From positions 1-7,386 of the forward strand of contig QENJ01000261.1 in assembly GCA_013374505.1 (NCBI GenBank): a DNA stretch of 7,386 bases, given 5' to 3'. This document shows, one piece after another, positions 1-6,480 of the stretch. Position numbers and translations under genes: made by a program. The notes under the pieces were generated by a model. It was not told the origin of the DNA. It ran no database searches and saw nothing but the letters and a program-made list of their open reading frames with translations. The stretch comes from Candidatus Methanophagaceae archaeon. GTDB taxonomy: Archaea > Halobacteriota > Syntropharchaeia > Alkanophagales > Methanospirareceae. Within the stretch, counting starts at the first letter, position 1; the number at the start of each line of letters is the position of its first letter.

Positions 1-1503
1 AACAGTAACGATATTCGTAATAACATTGCAAATTCTAACCATTACCAGGGTATTGGACTCTGGTCATCAAGTGAGAACATAATAGCCAACAACACGGCTA
101 GGAACAATGGAGACAACGGTATCTACCTTGATGAGTCCAGTAACAACATAGTTACAGAGAACAATGTCATTAGCAACGACTGGAACGGCATCTCCATGTT
201 TTATCTCAGTGGCAACACCATCACGGGCAATAACGCCAGCAACAACAACCAAAGTGGTATCTGGATAGAGGAGTCAAACAGCAACACAATTAGAGATAAT
301 ATTGCCCTCAACAACGAGTACGGCATCATCCTTCACAGTTCTAGCAGCAACAGATTAAGGAATAATCTGATGTGTGACAACCGCTATAACTTTGGAGTGG
401 AAGGTGATAGTTATTCCGACTTTGACAACGACATTGACACCGGCAACACCGTGGAGGGGAAACCGATCTACTACTGGATTGGTCGGCAGGATGAGCAGAT
501 TCCAGGCGATGCAGGCGTTGTAGGAGTTGTGAATTCCTTAAATATCACGGTCCGGGATCTGACACTAACGAATAACATGCAGGGTGTCCTATTTGCATAC
601 ACTCGAAATTCGAAGATCGAGAACGTTACCGCATTGAACAACTGGGAAGGCATCCGTCTGATGTCTTCGAGCAACAACACGCTCATGAATAACAACGTAT
701 TGAGCAACGACTGTGACGGTATCTGGCTGTGGGATTCGAGCAACTATAACCTGCTCACGAGCAACACCGTCCGCAACAACAACCAAAGTGGCATCTGGAT
801 AGAGGAATCAAACAGCAACAAAATTTATCTTAACAATTTCATAAACAATAATGATACTGCTTATTCTGAGAATTCAACCAACATCTGGAACTCCACAGAA
901 GAAATACCCTATACTTACAATGGTTGCGCTCACAGAAACTACATGGGCAATTACTGGAGCGATTATAAAGATAAGTATCCACATGCAAGAGAGAGAGATG
1001 GGTGTGGGATTTGGAACACACCTTACAGCATAGAAAGCGATAATGACACTTATCCACTAATGAAACACTGGGAAAATTACTTCGTCACAACAGAAAATGT
1101 TTTTGACACAGGACAGAGCGAGAATCCATATCCCTCCATCTCCGGAACACACAACGGTACAATAAAGCTGAATCAAGCAATTAAGGTATCCAAACTTTAC
1201 ACTTATCCTTGCGTAGGAACTGGTGGACACACGGATTATGCTAAAATATATAACAATTCTTGGAGTGTCGAAACATTACCCTGGGAGGGCGATACGGGGA
1301 ATTGGCACAATATTTCTTTCTCTGAATCGTTTAAGTTAGATGCAAACAATGAATATAGTTACACCATAAAAACAGGTTCGTATCCGCAGATTCATCATAT
1401 AAAGGCTCTATCAACCACTAACGGATGGATAAAGTGCCTAGAGTTTAGGGATTCCAATGGAAAGGTTTGTGATGATTGGATACCTGCTATAAAGTTAGAA
1501 TAG
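1..1503 (+). CDS. Secreted NosD-like parallel beta-helix repeat protein, 5' end missing
   Basis: The frame is open from base 1 and ends at TAG 1501-1503, giving 500 visible residues; the start and any signal peptide lie outside the window. Residues 1 to about 310 are a run of Asn/Ser-rich repeats of roughly 22-24 residues (patterns such as SSNNxLxxNxxxNNxxGIxL), typical of right-handed beta-helices of the NosD/CASH type. A non-repeat insert at about 143-165 (DTGNTVEGKPIYYWIG) splits the helix, as in other archaeal proteins of this class. GNYWSDY at 316-322 followed by NTPYSI and YPLM is the usual C-terminal cap of archaeal NosD-like proteins. Residues 364-500 form a separate beta-rich module (FDTGQSENPYPSISGTHNG, SKLYTYPCVGTGGHTDYA) that I recall as recurrent in archaeal surface proteins but whose function is unknown. 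The likely role is a cell-surface or secreted carbohydrate-binding or structural protein. No catalytic residues can be assigned, and copper transfer should not be assumed from the NosD name. Confidence 0.85.
   Translation, partial: NSNDIRNNIANSNHYQGIGLWSSSENIIANNTARNNGDNGIYLDESSNNIVTENNVISNDWNGISMFYLSGNTITGNNASNNNQSGIWIEESNSNTIRDNIALNNEYGIILHSSSSNRLRNNLMCDNRYNFGVEGDSYSDFDNDIDTGNTVEGKPIYYWIGRQDEQIPGDAGVVGVVNSLNITVRDLTLTNNMQGVLFAYTRNSKIENVTALNNWEGIRLMSSSNNTLMNNNVLSNDCDGIWLWDSSNYNLLTSNTVRNNNQSGIWIEESNSNKIYLNNFINNNDTAYSENSTNIWNSTEEIPYTYNGCAHRNYMGNYWSDYKDKYPHARERDGCGIWNTPYSIESDNDTYPLMKHWENYFVTTENVFDTGQSENPYPSISGTHNGTIKLNQAIKVSKLYTYPCVGTGGHTDYAKIYNNSWSVETLPWEGDTGNWHNISFSESFKLDANNEYSYTIKTGSYPQIHHIKALSTTNGWIKCLEFRDSNGKVCDDWIPAIKLE
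241..291 (+). repeat. Direct repeat copy 1 inside the beta-helix gene (copy 2 at 775-825)
   Basis: These 51 bases recur at 775-825 with three mismatches and the same phase (spacing 534 bases, 178 codons). Both encode NNNQSGIWIEESNSN followed by a one-residue difference (Thr versus Lys). Near identity at the DNA level, including synonymous sites, is higher than between other helix coils and points to recent duplication or gene conversion between coils. Confidence 0.85.
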
Positions 1504-1781
1504 AAGGATGTTAAAACCATTCACACAGCTTATTTCACACTTCTACTTTTTTCAACACATCTATTAATTTCTAAATCATAATCATGGTTGAAAATACTTC
1601 CTTCTTCTGGAATGGGCATTATTCCGCCTGGTTCTTCTCCAAACATAGATGATGTGGCACTCTTGGAAAAAGATAGAACGTTACAGGCATAGAGATAATA
1701 AGCATAGCATCCCCTCTTCTGACCACGAAACCAGTAGAAAGCCCGGTAAGCATTTTAGCAATCTCCAAACCAGTAAGTATC

Positions 1782-1792
1782 AAAAATAAAAA
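1782..1792 (-). terminator. T-rich terminator for the lectin/crystallin reading frame
   Basis: Read on the minus strand this is T5-A-T5, about 80 bases downstream of the TGA at 1872-1874. It is the first clear T run met by transcription leaving the lectin/crystallin frame. Confidence 0.4.
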
Positions 1793-1827
1793 TAACGACC
1801 CCACATCCTTCTGATGCAGGGTTCATC

Positions 1828-1858
1828 TTTTTAGTTTTTTATTTCACTGTTTTTTTTT
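1828..1858 (+). terminator. T-rich archaeal-type terminator for the beta-helix gene
   Basis: Three T tracts (T5 at 1828-1832, T6 at 1835-1840, T9 at 1850-1858) lie just before the convergent gene. Archaeal RNA polymerase terminates at such T runs without needing a hairpin. A shorter T6 at 1547-1552, 44 bases after the stop, may act first. Assignment is by position and composition only. Confidence 0.45.
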
Positions 1859-1871
1859 CCTGTATATCTAT

Positions 1872-3470
1872 TCAGGGGGCCTCGATTTTTATACGGGACA
1901 CCTTGCCGTCCAATCCATTGTGCGTATGGTACGTAACCTCAACATAGTCGTTCGCGTAACTGTGCTCAAACGTCCCAATTACCTTAGATGTAAACAACAT
2001 CTTGACTTTTATTTCTGTCCAATCATCACCTATATCCCCATCTGGGTCATCGTACACTTTAATTATCGTGCCTGGTTTAACCCACCTAAGTTCAGCGGAA
2101 CGGGCTTCGTCATTATCACAATCACAGTCATCACCGCCGCCTGTGAGTTGACAAGTCTTATCGCTCGTAGTACTAACAGTACACACCAAGTCTTGTGTTG
2201 CATGATTACCCTCATAGAACCAGATCTTGCCAGTTGGAACATCGCCTTTCTTCATCATCACTAACGCTGATGTATTATCATTGAAGTCTCCTACTAAGTC
2301 TGAAGTATCACTGTCAAAGCGTTTCATCCACCCTCTGTAGTCCTTATATTGGTATAATATCACTGTGTACCCAGCCGGTACCTTTAGTGACGAAGCTTTG
2401 TTGTCGAACTCCTCTCCTACGTATGGAACCTTAACTACACCCTGATACCTTTTTGACTTCCCTCCGTAATCTGTAAGTTCATATAATGTCACCAGCTCTT
2501 TCGTTTCGAATTTCCATCTATGGGAATCCTTCCCCTCGTACTCTTGTTGCTCGACATTGCTAACGTTGACCGCTAAACATTTATAGTTGTTTTTAGCACA
2601 AATCTTGTAGTAGCTACCCCCAATAGATTCCACTTTCCATCTTTGACTATCGTTACCCTCGTAAGTCCTTAGTATGACGTTAGCCCCATCATCTGCAGAT
2701 AAACACTTGCCGCTGCTGTTTCTGGCAATGATGCTGAAGTAACCGTCTCCAACGGGTATTAATTCCATTCGTTGGGTATCGTTACCAGCATACTTTTCCA
2801 CGACACAGTTGTTATTGCTGACTGCTAAACACTTGCCGAGCTCTTTAGCAGTAATCGCAAAATAGCTGGCCATAGTAGGAGGATAGCTGTCAACGGGCTG
2901 AAATACCCATTTCTGGTTATCGCCACCACTGTAGTTGTATTGCCCGACATTTGCAAAATCCTCTGTCTCTGACCACAAGACATCCAAACACTTGTCGCTG
3001 TTGTTATTTAATATCTTGTAGTAGCCATCTCCAACATCTTCCAATTGCCATTTCTGATTTGACATTGTCAAATTACCCTCGTCTTTGCATTCATTTTGGC
3101 GAACATTGACACCATCGTCTGTTCTCGAGTCGGCAACTTCTAAGCACTGACAACTGAACTTAGCGGTAATTTCGTAGTAGCCATCCCCAACGTATCTCAA
3201 TTTCCATCTCTGGTGGGCATCACCCCAGTAGCTATCTTGAATGACGTTTGCCCTGTTAGCCGTACTATTGCCATTGACAGTCAAAGACTTGCTGCTGTGT
3301 TTCGCGGTAATTACGTAATCGCCGTCTGCAAGAGGCGGTACATACGGGGATTCTGGTTTCGCAATCTCCGAGTTCGTAGTATTTCCCTCAATATCAGTAG
3401 CGAGGATGTAGGCACCTTCATCCTCCTCCATCTCCGTCTGTCCTGTTAACGTATATCGCATCTCCGTCAT
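1872..3470 (-). pseudogene. Lectin/crystallin C-terminal half of the toxin-B-like protein, separated by a frameshift
   Basis: This 532-residue frame most likely is not an independent gene. It begins inside an Ig-like domain, has no signal peptide although its domains are of extracellular type, and its ATG (3468-3470) has no ribosome binding site. Residues 1-40 complete the Ig-like fold begun upstream (EGAYILATDIEGN at 19-30). Residues 48-321 hold six ricin-type beta-trefoil repeats, enough for two trefoils; QxW signatures are QRW 87, QKW 139, QKW 186, QRM 233 (Trp lost), QRW 276 and HRW 317 (Gln replaced). Residues 325-406 are a beta/gamma-crystallin domain with two Greek-key motifs (YELTDYGGKSKRY, YQYKDYRGWMKRF) and calcium-site patterns DNKASS (356-361) and NDNTS (397-401). 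Residues 413-532 are an unrecognised beta-rich acidic module with Cys430, Cys440, Cys449 and Cys451 and DDPDGDIGDDW. The expected role is glycan binding and calcium-stabilised attachment for the pore core. It could still be translated by reinitiation. Confidence 0.75.
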
Positions 3471-5421
3471 CGTCCGTCATCGTCAGGTTTTTGTAGACTC
3501 CGGAAATATTCATCACCACGTGTGCAGTCACGCTTTCTATCCCCATATCGTCTGTAACTAACGCACAGACTCCTTTCATGTCCGCGCTATAAAATGCCCA
3601 TTCTATCTGTGGTTCCGGTTCCGTGCTCTGTGCTTTGATAACAATTTCCCAGTTCGGCTTCAATGTCAGGTTCAGAATGCTGTTATTAGCCAATATCCAT
3701 TCTCTAGCCTCATCAAAGGCATCTCCAGAAAATCCAAAGTACCACGTTTGATTTTCCTGCCTGGGTACGCTGTCGTCTCTGTCTATGGTCCAGTTAAACG
3801 CGTCTCCGAACGTTACGCCCGGGTTGTAGTTCTCTGAGCCTGCAAAGACTTTGTATTTCTTATAAGTCCCGTTACGCAGCACGAGCATGAGCGTCGCACT
3901 GCCCTCATTTATCTCATTCATGTACGCGCTGTAATCGGTGCCTGTCAATACCCATTCGTTCTTTTCGCCATCCCATTTTTTTATCTTTGCCTTCACCTGT
4001 AATGTCTCGAGGCTAAGAGGTGCACCGCAGTCAATAGACCTCAGTTCATCCAGCGTTACGGTAATATCTTCTCCTCTCTCCCCTACTATCCCCTGGTCCA
4101 CGACGAAGTTGCCGCTCGTTTCACCCATACCAAGCGAATTTATCGAAGTTGGCGACGTAACCGTTGCTATCGCCTTCTCTCCCAGCAGTATACTGACGTC
4201 CGGCGTTATTTCCTCGGCAGGCGCCGTTCCTCTGTTCCTGACGTTCATCGTGAACTTGAGGTTTGCAGCCTCGGTTGTTTCGGTAGTCGTTGCCGTGCTC
4301 CATTCTTGTTGGGTCCAACCAGATTTCGTTTCTGATTCTGTTGTTGTGTGCATATTCGCCCATGTTTGCTGGGCAGATATGGTCGCCTCTCCTGTTATCT
4401 TCGGGTCTGCTGATATTTCAAGTCCTACCGTAACAGACTCCGATAATCCCCACTCGAAGCTCTCGCTATCAGACGTTTCTGTGGTTATACTCCATGCGTC
4501 TTCCTTTGCTCCCCCGGTCGTAGACGTAATCGTTGCTTTCGGTGTGACTTTAGTCGCTTCTAATCGCACACTCAAATCGGGATACGCAGCAACAAGCGGG
4601 TGGTCCGCAGGTGCTATGCTGGGCATGTTTATCCCAAAGTACTCCTGACCATCTCCGTATGGGTCTCCATCCGTGCTAAAAGACTTATAATCGGTCCCAG
4701 TATCGTATCTCTCAGCACCTGTTGGCAATCCATCTCCATCCGGGTCATTATCTTTTGTTAGATTATCAGAGCGATATGGATAGGTTAGTCTATTGAATAC
4801 CGAATCGCCATCATTATACCAGTCATCGTTGGTATCCTGGTCAGTAGGATCGCAAAGCCACCAGTACTCCTGCAGGTCATTAAGCCCGTCGTCATCGGTA
4901 TCAGCGTCATGAGGATCTGTCTCATATCCGAAAACAGCCGTAGTCTCCTCGACGTCGGTCAAACCGTCTCCATCTGTATCTTTCTCAGACCCTGGTGGTT
5001 TCGATCGCTGCTTAAGCGGCGGAATATCGCTGGACCGAGCCATCAATGTGTAAACGTCCTCACCACCGCCAGCGGTGTACTCTTGCGTTGGGTATGACCT
5101 GCGCGGAAATGTCGCTATTTCCCTACCAGTGAAACTGCCCCATGATAAGGAACCGCTACTTGATTGCCGCTGTCCATATAATCCATATGGCTGACGTACT
5201 GCGTTTTGTCCATACCCCACCACGCGATATTCGTTATTATCAGAATTATTAGCAACCACGGGATGAATCACACTTTCAGGCGCGGAAGATGTAGTTAGTT
5301 TCACTACTGCCGGCGATGCTTTTCCCTCTTCTCCGATCACAGGTGGAAGCATCATGCCGGCCATTGCTAAGATAATCACTGCACAAACGCACATCTTTCC
5401 AAATATGATTCTTGTTTCCAT
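3418..5421 (-). CDS. Secreted binary-toxin-B / anthrax protective-antigen-like protein, frame cut at its C-terminal end
   Basis: The 667-residue frame starts at ATG 5419-5421; an upstream in-frame GTG at 5434-5436 lies inside the Shine-Dalgarno and is rejected. Residues 1-30 are a signal peptide (hydrophobic run CVCAVIILAMAGMMLPPVIG). Residues 148-232 carry Asp-rich calcium loops (DTDGDGLTD 148-156, DADTDDDGLND 172-182, DNDPDGDGLP 224-233), as at the start of domain 1' in protective antigen (PA) and related B components. From there the order follows PA as I recall it: STDGDPYGD (249-257; PA has STASDPYSD), HPLVAAYP (274-281, identical in PA), a Ser/Thr-rich alternating segment (290-385) where PA has its membrane-inserting hairpin, NVRNRGTAP (393-401; PA YVNTGTAP) and SILLGEKAIATV (410-421; PA SLVLGKNQTLATI), then ITVTLDEL, a domain-3-like region and PNWEIVIK (589-596; PA KMNILIRD). 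An Ig-like domain starts near 600 and is cut by the frameshift. The N-terminal PA14 domain is absent. The likely role is a secreted oligomeric pore or translocation protein. Family assignment rests on recalled motifs, not a computed alignment. Confidence 0.82.
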   Translation of the reverse strand: METRIIFGKMCVCAVIILAMAGMMLPPVIGEEGKASPAVVKLTTSSAPESVIHPVVANNSDNNEYRVVGYGQNAVRQPYGLYGQRQSSSGSLSWGSFTGREIATFPRRSYPTQEYTAGGGEDVYTLMARSSDIPPLKQRSKPPGSEKDTDGDGLTDVEETTAVFGYETDPHDADTDDDGLNDLQEYWWLCDPTDQDTNDDWYNDGDSVFNRLTYPYRSDNLTKDNDPDGDGLPTGAERYDTGTDYKSFSTDGDPYGDGQEYFGINMPSIAPADHPLVAAYPDLSVRLEATKVTPKATITSTTGGAKEDAWSITTETSDSESFEWGLSESVTVGLEISADPKITGEATISAQQTWANMHTTTESETKSGWTQQEWSTATTTETTEAANLKFTMNVRNRGTAPAEEITPDVSILLGEKAIATVTSPTSINSLGMGETSGNFVVDQGIVGERGEDITVTLDELRSIDCGAPLSLETLQVKAKIKKWDGEKNEWVLTGTDYSAYMNEINEGSATLMLVLRNGTYKKYKVFAGSENYNPGVTFGDAFNWTIDRDDSVPRQENQTWYFGFSGDAFDEAREWILANNSILNLTLKPNWEIVIKAQSTEPEPQIEWAFYSADMKGVCALVTDDMGIESVTAHVVMNISGVYKNLTMTDDDGDAIYVNRTDGDGGG
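3463..3484 (-). repeat. 10-bp tandem duplication causing the frameshift
   Basis: On the plus strand CGTCATCGTC at 3465-3474 is followed directly by the same ten bases at 3475-3484, with the period continuing two bases further. Ten bases is one more than a multiple of three, exactly the offset between the upstream and downstream frames. Deleting one copy joins them as ...KNLTMT-EMRYTLTGQ... and gives one 1,179-residue protein with no internal stop. Both frames are open across 3418-3470, so the break must lie in or near this repeat. Confidence 0.9.
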
Positions 5422-5432
5422 TTTTTCTCTTC

Positions 5433-5440
5433 TCACCTCC
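5433..5440 (-). promoter_or_regulatory. Strong Shine-Dalgarno of the toxin-B-like gene
   Basis: Read on the minus strand this is GGAGGTGA, an extended match to the 16S rRNA 3' end, 11 bases before ATG 5419-5421. It fixes the start at that ATG rather than at the GTG contained within the site. Confidence 0.85.
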
Positions 5441-5474
5441 TAATTTTTTACTTGCGTATAACAAAGACAATTAG

Positions 5475-5486
5475 TTTATTTAAAGC
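5475..5486 (-). promoter_or_regulatory. TATA box / BRE promoter of the toxin-B-like gene
   Basis: Read on the minus strand, GCTTTAAATAAA is a near-consensus archaeal TATA box preceded by a purine-rich BRE-like GGGAAG. Transcription would start about 25 bases downstream, near 5455, leaving a leader of roughly 35 bases that contains the Shine-Dalgarno. A second TATA-like GCTTATAAATT at 5523-5533 lies further upstream. Confidence 0.65.
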
Positions 5487-5649
5487 TTCCCGTACATTCA
5501 AGAGCTTTTTTTCAAAAAAAACAATTTATAAGCATTCTTTTTAATATCTAACTGCTGTATGACTGGTTTCTGCACATAATGCCAACTATTGTTTCAAACA
5601 GTAAAAAAAAGTGAAAGATCTTTAAATTTTTGTAAAACAAACGAAAGGG
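5487..5649. other. AT-rich intergenic stretch with opposed T and A tracts
   Basis: No gene is supported here. T7 at 5506-5512, C5513 and A8 at 5514-5521 form a palindrome that gives a T run on each strand, so it may terminate transcription in both directions. A8 at 5603-5610 is a T run on the minus strand and could end the arsR-type transcript. Base composition is much more AT-rich than the island that follows at about 5650. Confidence 0.5.
5611..5629 (+). promoter_or_regulatory. TATA-like promoter candidate for the structured island
   Basis: The plus strand reads GTGAAAGATC then TTTAAATTT at 5621-5629, a purine-rich BRE-like segment followed by a TATA-like core. A start about 25 bases downstream would fall near 5650, where the GC-rich structured sequence begins. 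AT-rich DNA yields such matches by chance, so confidence is modest. Confidence 0.35.
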
Positions 5650-5767
5650 ATATCTGTGTCCAAGTCTTGCAAGGGGGCAACGCCAAAGGCGCATACGTGG
5701 AATCCGTACGTGCGGTTCAAGGAGGAAACGGTGGTTGAAATTTGGAGCTCGAGATCTGGACTTTTTT
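5650..5767 (+). ncRNA. Candidate structured RNA or relic of a mobile RNA element
   Basis: A GC-rich island in AT-rich surroundings contains a small stem (GCC-AAA-GGC near 5683-5690) and a larger hairpin at 5686-5718. In the larger one, GCGCATACG pairs with CGTACGTGCGG around a TGGAATC loop, leaving a two-base CG bulge on the 3' arm and ending in GGTTC. A bulged stem ending CGGTTC is what group II intron domain V looks like, but the expected 5' GAGCC is AAGGC, so the AGC triad is altered. The island ends in T6 at 5762-5767. An alternative is the 3' end of an IS200/IS605-type element, where a guide-RNA scaffold overlaps the right end. No reverse transcriptase or TnpB gene is present. A short frame through it (GATPKAHTWNPYVRFKEE) is open but has no supported start. 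Confidence 0.4.
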
Positions 5768-5814
5768 CCACTCATTAATGATGTTCACAATCTGCAAGAC
5801 CCACTGAGCGAAGT

Positions 5815-6336
5815 TTATCTGGGTGATTTAACCGCGTCATCCTTTACTTTCACCCGCAGCTTCTTCTTGACAACAGGAACCAATCGTTTTATCTCTAGCG
5901 TTCCATCCGTTTCCAGTTTGTAGTCGTTGATTGGTACATCGGGTGTTTTACCATCCACCTCGTAAACAAAAAACCCTTCTTCATCGTCTATAGAAACAAC
6001 AAACTCCTTATCTCCTATTCGCTTTATCTTCACACCTGCAACTTCCTTTAACACATTCAGGATACTCGTGCCTTTCTGTACAGTTATCTCGTAACTCTCG
6101 CCAAAAGTTTCCAGTGCTTCATACAACTTTTCTCTATTCAGGCTCAGCACATGCGTCCTCCCAAACGTTTTTGAGTGCACCAGCTCGGCATCCTCTAATA
6201 TTCTAACGTGCTTCGCAGCAACAGGTACTGATATCTCTAACACTTTCGCCAGCCCGGATACATGATAATTCTGCTTCGTCAATAGCTTCAGCATTTTTAG
6301 CCGGGTCTTACTGCTCAACGCTTTGAATAATATCAT
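5815..6336 (-). CDS. ArsR-type winged-helix regulator with C-terminal DUF4430-like domain
   Basis: This 173-residue protein begins with an ArsR-type winged helix: FKALSSKTRLKMLKLLT (4-20), the helix-turn-helix with SGLAKVLEISVPVAAKHVRILEDAELV (27-53, recognition helix around VAAKHVRIL), and a wing at 54-67. Residues 84-158 form a second beta-rich domain (KGTSILNVLKE, GFFVYEVDGK, DYKLETDGTLEIKRLVPV) resembling DUF4430 / transcobalamin-C-like domains, which suggests a ligand- or protein-sensing role. There is no cysteine in the protein, so it cannot sense metal through the Cys sites of classical ArsR/SmtB members. The ATG at 6334-6336 is the first start after an in-frame TAA, and there is no Shine-Dalgarno; the TATA box lies about 33 bases upstream, so the mRNA is probably leaderless. 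The toxin-B-like gene follows on the same strand after 393 bases with its own promoter. The regulatory target is unknown. Confidence 0.85.
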   Translation of the reverse strand: MILFKALSSKTRLKMLKLLTKQNYHVSGLAKVLEISVPVAAKHVRILEDAELVHSKTFGRTHVLSLNREKLYEALETFGESYEITVQKGTSILNVLKEVAGVKIKRIGDKEFVVSIDDEEGFFVYEVDGKTPDVPINDYKLETDGTLEIKRLVPVVKKKLRVKVKDDAVKSPR

Positions 6337-6361
6337 TAATAGGGTTTATGGTCGCACCCCA

Positions 6362-6374
6362 TAAGTATTATACT
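6362..6374 (-). promoter_or_regulatory. TATA box of the arsR-type gene, overlapped by an inverted repeat
   Basis: Read on the minus strand, AGTATAATACTTA is TATA-like and places the start within a few bases of ATG 6336. It is also a dyad: AGTAT and ATACT flank one base at 6364-6374. A second dyad, AGCCA-AA-TGGCT, lies at 6393-6404 just upstream. Either could be an operator for autoregulation, but neither has been matched to a known site. Confidence 0.45.
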
Positions 6375-6424
6375 ATTTCGGTAACAATTCTAAGCCAAAT
6401 GGCTAAGAACGTGCGGGCGTTTTA

Positions 6425-6474
6425 TCACCTCTTTTTAGGTGAGAAAACAAAACAGCGGTTTAGCAAGTTGCTAA
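6425..6474 (-). terminator. Paired inverted repeats downstream of cofE
   Basis: Immediately after the cofE stop lies TTAGCAA-G-TTGCTAA (6460-6474, seven-base arms). It is followed by TCACCT-6-AGGTGA (6425-6442), with a broken T run (TGTTTTGTTTTCTC on the minus strand) between the two. Position and structure suggest transcript termination or 3'-end protection. Confidence 0.5.
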
Positions 6475-6480
6475 TGCGTA

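Larger units (their letters stand above)
1504..1871. other. Convergent intergenic region with no confident gene
   Basis: This 368-base gap separates two converging genes and is AT-rich. It holds T tracts on both strands, listed separately. On the minus strand one frame is open for 74 codons before its stop at 1530-1532 (open 1533-1754), but its only ATG start (1644-1646) would give 38 residues. A second minus frame (1619-1804) needs a GTG start without a well-placed ribosome binding site. I recognise neither product. They may be relics of a decayed gene or chance open frames. Confidence 0.5.

Noticed and set aside
1..1000. Asn-codon-rich short repeats suggesting a CRISPR or satellite array
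   Set aside because: The periodicity follows the coding frame of beta-helix coils; units vary in length and sequence and there are no constant repeats with unique spacers.
1619..1804. 61-codon minus-strand frame with a hydrophobic start
   Set aside because: It requires a GTG start, its AAGGA is only one base from that codon, and the product is not recognised; it overlaps another unsupported open frame.
3448..3453. Programmed +1 or loss-of-AC frameshift at the TATACG site as the cause of the split gene
   Set aside because: It would also join the frames, but no slippery motif is evident, and the visible 10-bp duplication explains the phase change without assuming a missing or skipped base.
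3938..4648. 236-codon plus-strand open frame opposite the toxin-B-like gene
   Set aside because: It is antisense to a gene with a clear domain match, its product is low-complexity Ser/Val-rich, and no promoter or ribosome binding site supports it.
5419..5436. GTG start for the toxin-B-like gene, adding five residues (MRREK)
   Set aside because: The GTG lies inside the GGAGGTGA Shine-Dalgarno, which is properly spaced for the ATG at 5419-5421.
5745..5757. GAGCTCGAGATCT, overlapping SacI/XhoI/BglII sites like a cloning polylinker
   Set aside because: The match is only about 14 bases, is embedded in the structured island with no further vector sequence, and both flanks look genomic. Chance or a natural element end is more likely than vector contamination.
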